Shown here: positions 4,924 through 9,380 of the stretch, piece after piece | Layout of the letters: each line of letters starts with the position of its first letter | How positions within the stretch are numbered: position 1 is the stretch's first letter | DNA from: an uncultured bacterium | GTDB taxonomy: Bacteria; Actinomycetota; Coriobacteriia; Coriobacteriales; Coriobacteriaceae | Assembly (NCBI GenBank): GCA_905216075.1 | Contig: CAJMSO010000056.1 | Location: 1 to 9,380, forward strand | Reading direction: 5' to 3' | Length of the DNA stretch: 9,380 bases | Notes under the pieces: model-generated | What the model was told of the DNA's origin: nothing | Database searches by the model: none | Seen by the model: only the letters and a program-made list of their open reading frames with translations | Program-made: the position numbers and the translations under genes

Positions 4924-5352
4924 ATGGCGTGTAGGCCACCTGTAGGAGATGGGCCAAAAGGCCCATCCACAAAGTCAGCACATCCGTTGAGGGACGAGTG
5001 GGCGCTCCGGAAGGGGCGCTCCTCTTACGTCCTGTGGACGGACGAGATGATAAGGCGGATGCAGGCGCACCCGGAGCGGACGGCGGCGGAGATCGCGGCG
5101 GAGCTGAGGGTGACGCCGAGCGCCGTGAGGCACGCGCGGCAGCGGTACGGGCGCTTCTCGACCGGAACGGATGGGCTGTGCATCGCGTGCGACGCGCGGC
5201 CCGTGTTCGACACGTCGGCGCAGGCGAAGAAGTGGAGGCTGTGCAAGGGGTGCTATCTGGCGGAGAGGAAGAGGCGGCTCGAGGAAGAGGCGGAGAGCAA
5301 CCGCATACGACAGGCCGCGCACAGACGGCAGAAGCTGGACGGAGACGTTTGA
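4924..5352 (+). CDS. HTH (Myb/GcrA-like) and zinc-finger DNA-binding protein
   Basis: A 142-residue protein. Residues 37-76 form a homeodomain-like HTH: LWTDEMIRRMQAHPERTAAE, then IAAELRVTPSAVRHARQRYG. This WTxE...TAxEIAxxLxVTxxAV pattern is shared by GcrA-type and Myb-like domains of phage regulators. Residues 86-112 hold a zinc finger with CIAC (86-89) and CKGC (107-110). The last 30 residues are a charged helix (AERKRRLEEEAESNRIRQAA). Being last in the early operon and just before the late genes, it could be a late-gene regulator; that is inference from position. The start is uncertain: ATG 4885, 4918 and 4924 are all in frame, and 4924 is best spaced from a ribosome binding site. Confidence 0.7.
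   Translation: MACRPPVGDGPKGPSTKSAHPLRDEWALRKGRSSYVLWTDEMIRRMQAHPERTAAEIAAELRVTPSAVRHARQRYGRFSTGTDGLCIACDARPVFDTSAQAKKWRLCKGCYLAERKRRLEEEAESNRIRQAAHRRQKLDGDV
4948..4967 (+). other. Hairpin with perfect 8-bp stem
   Basis: GATGGGCC and GGCCCATC are separated by AAAA. The stem is GC-rich and perfect, but no run of T follows, so it is not a standard terminator. It lies about 25 bases inside the HTH/zinc-finger gene, just after the candidate starts, and could affect translation or mRNA stability. Confidence 0.5.
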
Positions 5353-5401
5353 GAGGCTGGCCGAGGTGATCAGAATCAAGTCGACTAAGGTCGAGTAGCC
5401 G

Positions 5402-5432
5402 AAAGGCCCCGGGAAACCGGGGCCTTTTCTTT
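5402..5432 (+). terminator. Rho-independent terminator ending the early operon
   Basis: An 11-bp perfect stem (AAAGGCCCCGG paired with CCGGGGCCTTT) closes a GAAA tetraloop and is followed by TTTTCTTT (5425-5432). It lies about 50 bases after the last early gene and separates the early operon from the terminase genes. This implies that the late genes have their own promoter or depend on antitermination. Confidence 0.93.
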
Positions 5433-5433
5433 A

Positions 5434-5505
5434 AACGTTACCCCCTTTTTACGCTCGTGGGCAAACGCACGCGCTTGTCCACGTGCGTAAAAAGGTGGGA
5501 ACGTT
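5434..5505 (+). repeat. 72-bp near-perfect palindrome upstream of terS
   Basis: The whole 72 bases read as one dyad centred between 5469 and 5470. Of 36 symmetric pairs, 31 are Watson-Crick; the exceptions are at 5440/5499, 5443/5496, 5455/5484, 5461/5478 (G-T) and 5465/5474. The outer arms are AACGTT with CCTTTTTACGC on the left and GCGTAAAAAGG with AACGTT on the right; the inner arms are CGTGGGCAA and TTGTCCACG. It sits two bases after the terminator and just before the small terminase gene. Possible roles are a cos or pac packaging site, a late regulatory site or an RNA processing hairpin. The structure is certain; the role is not. Confidence 0.9.
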
Positions 5506-5516
5506 CGCGTTTCCAT

Positions 5517-5942
5517 ATGGCTATCTACCAGCGGAAATGTGATTTTGTGGTGGGAAAAGGGCGTGAAAAACTGACCAAGGAGGGCATCGAGGATGCCGTC
5601 CGCCTGTGCCGTGCCGGAATGACCGACAGGGACATCGCCGCATATCTCGGTGTCGCTCGTGAGACCTATAGCCGCTGGATCAACCACCCCAGAACAGACA
5701 ATCAGCGTCAACTGTGTCACGTTCTAAAAAAGGCCGAGGTGGAGCGCAAGGCGACGCTCGTGGGCCGCATCATGGATGCGAGCGGCGACAGCTGGCAGGC
5801 GGCGGCGTGGCTGCTCGAGCGCAAGTACCCGCAGGAGTACGCCAAGGCGCAGCGCATCATGGATACCACCGACACGGCGGTGCTCAAGGCCGCCAAGGAG
5901 CTGGTGCTTTCCGTGCCGTCCTCAATCGGCGGGGACGAGTAG
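5517..5942 (+). CDS. terS: Terminase small subunit
   Basis: A 141-residue protein that should recognise the packaging site and load the large terminase. Residues 22-56 contain an HTH (GIEDAVRLCRAGMTDRDIAA, then YLGVARETYSRWI), as in Gram-positive phage small terminases. Residues 75-112 carry the conserved VERKATLVGRIMDASGDSWQ and AAAWLLERKYPQEYA, typical of this family. The C-terminal helix and acidic end would contact the large subunit. It precedes the large terminase gene by three bases. The start is uncertain: no ribosome binding site is seen before ATG 5517, and GTG 5457, inside the palindrome, would add 20 residues. AGGTGGG at 5493-5499 is 17 bases from ATG 5517, within the right arm of the hairpin. 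Confidence 0.87.
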   Translation: MAIYQRKCDFVVGKGREKLTKEGIEDAVRLCRAGMTDRDIAAYLGVARETYSRWINHPRTDNQRQLCHVLKKAEVERKATLVGRIMDASGDSWQAAAWLLERKYPQEYAKAQRIMDTTDTAVLKAAKELVLSVPSSIGGDE

Positions 5943-5945
5943 CCG

Positions 5946-7142
5946 ATGCCGCTCACGAGGATGCAGCGCGAGTACCTCGCCAACTGCACGCACCGCTACA
6001 ACGTGAAGTGCGGGGCGACGGGCTCGGGCAAGAGCTACGTCGACATAGCCGTGACCATACCGCAGAGGCTTCTCGCCATGAGGGGCGAGGGACTGGCGGT
6101 GATGATCGGGAACACCCGCTCGACGCTCGAGCGCAACATCCTCGAGCCGATGCGCTCGCTCTATAGCGAAGACGTCGTCAGCCAGATCGGGCGGGACAAC
6201 ACGGCCCAGATATTCGGGCGCAAGGTCTACTGCCTCGGGGCGGATAAGAAGACAAGCGTATCCAAGATTCAGGGCGCCACGTTTGAGTGGGTCTACGGCG
6301 ACGAGGTCGCCACGTGGAGCGAAGACGTGTTCCAGATGCTCAAGAGCCGCCTGCGCTGCGAGCACAGCCACTTCGACGGCACCTGCAACCCCGACAGCCC
6401 GAACCACTGGTTCAAGCGGTTCCTCGACGGCGACAGCGACATCTACAGGCAGGACTACACGATCTGGGACGGTGCGCTGGCACCGGATGTCATCGAGGCC
6501 CTCATCAAGGACTACGGCAGCGGCGTGTACTACGACCGCTACATCTTGGGCAAGTGGACGCTGGCCGAGGGCCTGGTCTACCCCGGGTGGGAAGGCGCCC
6601 TCGAGAGCCGATATGCGGGCAGCGCCGCCAAGTACGCGGTGTCTTGCGACTACGGCACGCAGAACGCCTTCGCGGCGCTGCTGTGGGCGTTTGACGGCAA
6701 GGTGTGGCACGTGGTTGACGAGTACCGCTACTCGGGACGCGACACGGGGCACCAGAAGACGGACGCCGACTACGTGGCCGACATGGCCGACTTCGTGCGC
6801 GGGCTGAGCAAGCCGCCCAAGTTCATCATCGACCCGAGCGCCACGAGCTTCATCGCCGCGATGCGGCAGGCCGGTTTCAAGACCAAGAATGGGCGCAACG
6901 ACGTCGCGGACGGCATACGAGAGACGGATGTGTGCTTGGGCAACGGCACGGTGCGTATCTCCGACGCCTGCGCGGGGCTGATAGGCGAGCTCGGCGGCTA
7001 CTGCTGGGACGCCAAGGCGGACGGCGACAAGCCCGTCAAGGTCGAGGACCACAGCTGCGACGCGCTCCGTTACGGCGTGGCAACACTGCGCATGTACAAG
7101 CCTGCGAAACGGCAGGTAAACCCATTTTTTGAAGGGAGGTAG
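5946..7142 (+). CDS. terL: Terminase large subunit (PBSX/T4-like family)
   Basis: A 398-residue packaging motor and headful or cos-cutting nuclease. The ATPase domain shows Walker A GATGSGKS (23-30), Walker B WVYGDE with Asp119-Glu120, and the coupling region TCNPDSPNHWF (146-156). The RNase H-like nuclease domain shows Asp235 in SCDYGTQN, Asp296 in IIDPSATSF, and Asp368/Asp372 in EDHSCDALRYG. All catalytic positions expected for a working enzyme are present, and the length is normal for the family. It follows terS with only three bases between stop and start. The stop overlaps the portal's ribosome binding region. A long antisense frame opposite this gene is a high-GC shadow. Confidence 0.95.
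   Translation: MPLTRMQREYLANCTHRYNVKCGATGSGKSYVDIAVTIPQRLLAMRGEGLAVMIGNTRSTLERNILEPMRSLYSEDVVSQIGRDNTAQIFGRKVYCLGADKKTSVSKIQGATFEWVYGDEVATWSEDVFQMLKSRLRCEHSHFDGTCNPDSPNHWFKRFLDGDSDIYRQDYTIWDGALAPDVIEALIKDYGSGVYYDRYILGKWTLAEGLVYPGWEGALESRYAGSAAKYAVSCDYGTQNAFAALLWAFDGKVWHVVDEYRYSGRDTGHQKTDADYVADMADFVRGLSKPPKFIIDPSATSFIAAMRQAGFKTKNGRNDVADGIRETDVCLGNGTVRISDACAGLIGELGGYCWDAKADGDKPVKVEDHSCDALRYGVATLRMYKPAKRQVNPFFEGR
7132..7139 (+). promoter_or_regulatory. Ribosome binding site for portal gene (TTG start)
   Basis: AAGGGAGG lies at the end of terL and seven bases before TTG 7147. It favours a TTG start for the portal protein over a TTG at 7129, which lies upstream of this site. Confidence 0.7.
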
Positions 7143-7146
7143 CGGC

Positions 7147-8265
7147 TTGTCTAAGGGGCCTTTGGTGACCGATGGCGACCTCAAGGCGGCGGCGTCGGCG
7201 ACGGCGTTCGCGGCAGATGCCATCGAGCGACACATGTCGAGTGAGATGTACCGCAACGCCGTCACCGCGAACGAGTACTACCGCCAGCACAACGTCACGA
7301 TCAACCGTTTCGTGCAGAAGATCTACTCGTGCTCCGGTGCCGAGGCCGAGGACTTCACGGCCTCGAAGCTGAGGCTGGCGAGTAACCTGTTCAAGCGCCT
7401 AAACGTCCAGCGCTGCACGTACTCGCTCGGTAAGGGCGTGAGCTTCGTGGACGTCTCGGCGGGCGGCAAGGACACGACCAAGGAGGGGCTTGGCGACCGC
7501 TTCGACGACGACGTCATGGAGATGGGGCTCAAGGCGCTCATCCACGGTGTGTCATTCCCATTTTGGAACCTCGACCACATCGACGTGTTCACCGCCGACG
7601 AGTTCTGCCCGGTGTGGGACGAGTACTCGGGGGCGCTATACGCCGGCGTGAGGTTCTGGCGGCTCGACTCCGACCACCCGTGGCACGCGACCCTCTACGA
7701 GCAGGACGGCTACACGGAGATGGTGTCGGGCGGCAGCGGCTTCGACTTCGAGGTGACCGAGGCCAAGCGCGCCTACAAGGTCACGTATCAGGAGATACCG
7801 GCGGACGGGATGAAGCTGGCCGTCGATGCGGAGAACTACTCCCGCCTGCCCATCGTGGCGGTCTGGGGCAGCGACGCGCACCAGAGCACGCTCGTCGGCA
7901 TGCGCGAGAGCATCGACGCCTATGACCTCATCAAGAGCGGCCTGGTGAACGACACGCGCGACTGCGCGCAGATCTACTGGCTCATCAACGGAGCCGGCGG
8001 CATGGACGACAGGGACCTCGACCTTTGGCGGGCGAAGCTCAAGCTGACGCACGTGGCCGAGGTCGACGCCGAGCAGGGGCAGTCCGTGACTCCGTACACG
8101 CAGGAGGTGCCCGTCGAGGGCCGCAAGGAGACGCTGGCGCAGATCAAGGCAGACATCTACGAGGACTTCGGCGCGCTGGACGTCCACACCATTGCGGCGG
8201 GTGCGACCAACGACCACATCGACGCGGCATACCCAGCCGATGGACGAGGAGGCCGCCGAGTTTGA
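7147..8265 (+). CDS. Portal protein (SPP1 gp6-like), N-terminal part, frame broken
   Basis: This frame gives 372 residues. The portal is the dodecameric ring at the head vertex through which DNA is packed and ejected. Family features visible are ANEYYRQHNVTI (41-52), ASNLFKRLNVQRCTYSLGKG (78-97), the dense acidic central part, LPIVAVWGSDAHQSTL, IDAYDLIKSGLVNDTRDCAQ and DVHTIAAGATNDHIDAAY. After Tyr362 (codon 8230-8232) the frame runs into 10 unrelated residues and a stop at 8263-8265, while the expected continuation QPMDEEAAEFE is in the +1 frame. Removing one C from the CCC at 8232-8234 restores a portal of about 480 residues, the normal length. It starts at TTG 7147 behind a strong ribosome binding site. 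Confidence 0.88.
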   Translation: MSKGPLVTDGDLKAAASATAFAADAIERHMSSEMYRNAVTANEYYRQHNVTINRFVQKIYSCSGAEAEDFTASKLRLASNLFKRLNVQRCTYSLGKGVSFVDVSAGGKDTTKEGLGDRFDDDVMEMGLKALIHGVSFPFWNLDHIDVFTADEFCPVWDEYSGALYAGVRFWRLDSDHPWHATLYEQDGYTEMVSGGSGFDFEVTEAKRAYKVTYQEIPADGMKLAVDAENYSRLPIVAVWGSDAHQSTLVGMRESIDAYDLIKSGLVNDTRDCAQIYWLINGAGGMDDRDLDLWRAKLKLTHVAEVDAEQGQSVTPYTQEVPVEGRKETLAQIKADIYEDFGALDVHTIAAGATNDHIDAAYPADGRGGRRV

Positions 8266-8590
8266 GCGCCACATCCGCGAGGGTATCATGGACATCCTCG
8301 CCCTCCAGGGCATTGAGGACACGCCCGTGTTCACGCACACTCGCATCAGCAACACCAAGGAGCAGGTCGAGACCGTGTGCCTGGAGGCCGAGTATCTGGA
8401 CGACGAGACGATCCTGCGAAAGCTGCCGAACATCACGCCCGACGAGAGGGCGAAGATTTTGGAGCGCAAGCAGCGGGAGCAGGAGGAGCGCATGGCGGCG
8501 CTGCCGCCCGCCCTGGCGGCGAACGCGAAGGGTGCCCAGGAGGGCGACGAGGACGACGAGGACGACGAGGATGAGGAAGGTGATGAGTGA
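8240..8590 (+). CDS. Portal protein, C-terminal part (+1 frame)
   Basis: This is the C-terminal quarter of the portal, in the +1 frame relative to the preceding part. Homology-like sequence begins at 8234 (QPMDEEAAEFE) and continues with IMDILALQGIEDTPVFTHTR, ISNTKEQVETVCLEAEYLDD and ETILRKLPNITPDERAKILE, all familiar from the SPP1/PBSX portal C-terminus. The last 18 residues are a run of Asp and Glu encoded by a 9-bp tandem repeat (8546-8572). ATG 8240 has no ribosome binding site, so independent translation is doubtful; the piece probably belongs to the same protein. The cause may be a sequencing or assembly error, a true inactivating insertion, or less likely recoding. The stop shares a base with the next ATG. 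Confidence 0.8.
   Translation: MDEEAAEFERHIREGIMDILALQGIEDTPVFTHTRISNTKEQVETVCLEAEYLDDETILRKLPNITPDERAKILERKQREQEERMAALPPALAANAKGAQEGDEDDEDDEDEEGDE
8546..8572 (+). repeat. 9-bp tandem repeat encoding acidic tail
   Basis: Three tandem copies of GACGAGGAC (the third ends in T) encode Asp/Glu triplets in the portal C-terminus. Such runs are prone to slippage, so length may vary between relatives. Confidence 0.8.
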
Positions 8591-9380
8591 TGGCGGCATT
8601 GCAGGTGCTTGACGGCGAGCTGTGGCAGTGGGACACCGGGCGCGAGGTCGAGGTTGTCGGCTGTGAGCAGGTGCATTTCGCCAAGTCGACCACAGGGACG
8701 TGCTACACGGTTGCGGTGGCTAACAGCAAGGCGAAGATTCCCGACGAGCTGCTCCAGGTGGCTGGGCGCGTGTACGCATGGGCCTACATCACGGACGAGG
8801 CATACGGCGGGCGCACGCGCATCGAGGCGCTCTGGGACGTAAAGAGGCGAGCCAAGCCCGCCGAGTACATCTACGAGCCGAGCGACCAGCGCACCATCAA
8901 GGACGCGGAGACGGCGCGAGACGAGGCCAAGGCCGCGCAAAAGGCGGCGGAGGCCGCACGCGACAAGGCTGTCGCCGCCGAGGTCAAGGGGGCACGCGCC
9001 ACGACTCTTGCCTCGGGCTCGGAGGCAACGGCGGCGATGGAAGGCAATGTGCTGGTCGTCGGCGTGCCGAAAGGCGACGCGCTGAGATATAGCGACCTCA
9101 CCGCCGAGCAGATCGCGGAGCTCAAGAAGCCCGCGACGGACGCGGCGGCTGGCGTGAACAAGGTCAACAACGAGTTCAAGCAGCTCAAGGCTTCTGTCGA
9201 AACGGCGGAGAAGAGCCGCGCCGACGCCGAGGCGGGGCGCAAGGAGAAAGAGACCGAGCGCGGGCAGAACGAGACGGAGCGCAAGGAGGATGAGGCCAAA
9301 CGCAAGACCGCCGAGCAGAAGCGCGAGCAGGATTCGACCAAAGCCCTCGCCGACGCGCAGGCGGCTCTCAAGGACGCCAA
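8590..9380 (+). CDS. Upper-baseplate / tail-fibre-like protein (partial)
   Basis: At least 263 residues, still open at the window edge. Residues 1-97 (LDGELWQWDTGREVEVVGCE, QVHFAKS, IPDELLQVAGRVYAWAYITD, KPAEYIYEP) resemble the N-terminal domain of upper-baseplate (BppU-like) proteins of Gram-positive phages, which attach fibres to the tail tip. Residues 98-135 are a charged coiled coil. Residues 134-163 (ARATTLASGSEATAAMEGNV, LVVGVPKGDA) and RYSDLTAEQIAELKKPATDA (164-183) are typical tail-fibre connectors. From about 195 a long Lys/Glu/Ala coiled coil begins. A receptor-binding or fibre-anchoring role is inferred. It starts at ATG 8590, overlapping the portal stop by one base. Position directly after a portal gene is unusual. 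Confidence 0.72.
   Translation, partial: MAALQVLDGELWQWDTGREVEVVGCEQVHFAKSTTGTCYTVAVANSKAKIPDELLQVAGRVYAWAYITDEAYGGRTRIEALWDVKRRAKPAEYIYEPSDQRTIKDAETARDEAKAAQKAAEAARDKAVAAEVKGARATTLASGSEATAAMEGNVLVVGVPKGDALRYSDLTAEQIAELKKPATDAAAGVNKVNNEFKQLKASVETAEKSRADAEAGRKEKETERGQNETERKEDEAKRKTAEQKREQDSTKALADAQAALKDA

Noticed and set aside
5922..7265. 447-residue open frame on the minus strand opposite the large terminase
   Set aside because: High-GC shadow of the terL codons; the plus strand has all terminase motifs, and the antisense product has no recognisable domain.
8025..8612. Arg/Ser-rich plus-strand frame overlapping the portal
   Set aside because: Composition typical of an out-of-frame translation of GC-rich coding DNA; no domain.
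7636..8940. 434-residue open frame on the minus strand opposite the portal and tail gene
   Set aside because: Antisense shadow; low-complexity serine run comes from the acidic-tail repeat read backwards.

Overview
The window is a piece of a tailed-phage genome or prophage, about 65% GC overall by eye. All supported genes lie on the plus strand. The host is most likely an actinobacterium. The GC content, a gene for an actinobacterial-type integration host factor (mIHF) and a PBSX/SPP1-style packaging module typical of gut Gram-positive phages together suggest a Coriobacteriia-like host. The host assignment is inference.

Left part (1-5398) is a tightly packed early/replication operon. Genes mostly overlap by 1-4 bases (TGATG or ATGA junctions), which suggests translational coupling. 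In order it holds: an mIHF-like DNA-bending protein, a single-stranded DNA-binding protein, a 36-residue membrane peptide, a replication-initiator-like protein with a DUF6291-like N-terminus, two small Cys-rich proteins, a MazG-like nucleotide pyrophosphohydrolase, an unknown protein, then a run of small mostly zinc-ribbon proteins (one Lar-like), a Cro/CI-type helix-turn-helix protein, and an HTH plus zinc-finger protein. The initiator gene carries four palindromic units at exactly 22-bp spacing in its linker-coding part, which looks like a replication origin. The stretch from about 3130 to 4864 is visibly lower in GC than its flanks, so it may be a separately acquired cassette.

The operon ends at a strong rho-independent terminator (5402-5432). 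Directly after it is a 72-bp near-perfect palindrome (5434-5505), then the late genes: small terminase, large terminase (ATPase plus nuclease), and a portal protein. The portal reading frame is broken by an apparent one-base insertion near 8232-8234. The last gene runs off the window. It resembles the upper-baseplate/tail-fibre proteins of Gram-positive phages, an unexpected neighbour for a portal gene, where head genes would normally follow.

The points most worth a second look are the 22-bp iteron array, the 72-bp palindrome upstream of terS, the cluster of consecutive small zinc-ribbon genes, the phage-borne mIHF, the portal frameshift and the portal-to-tail-fibre junction.
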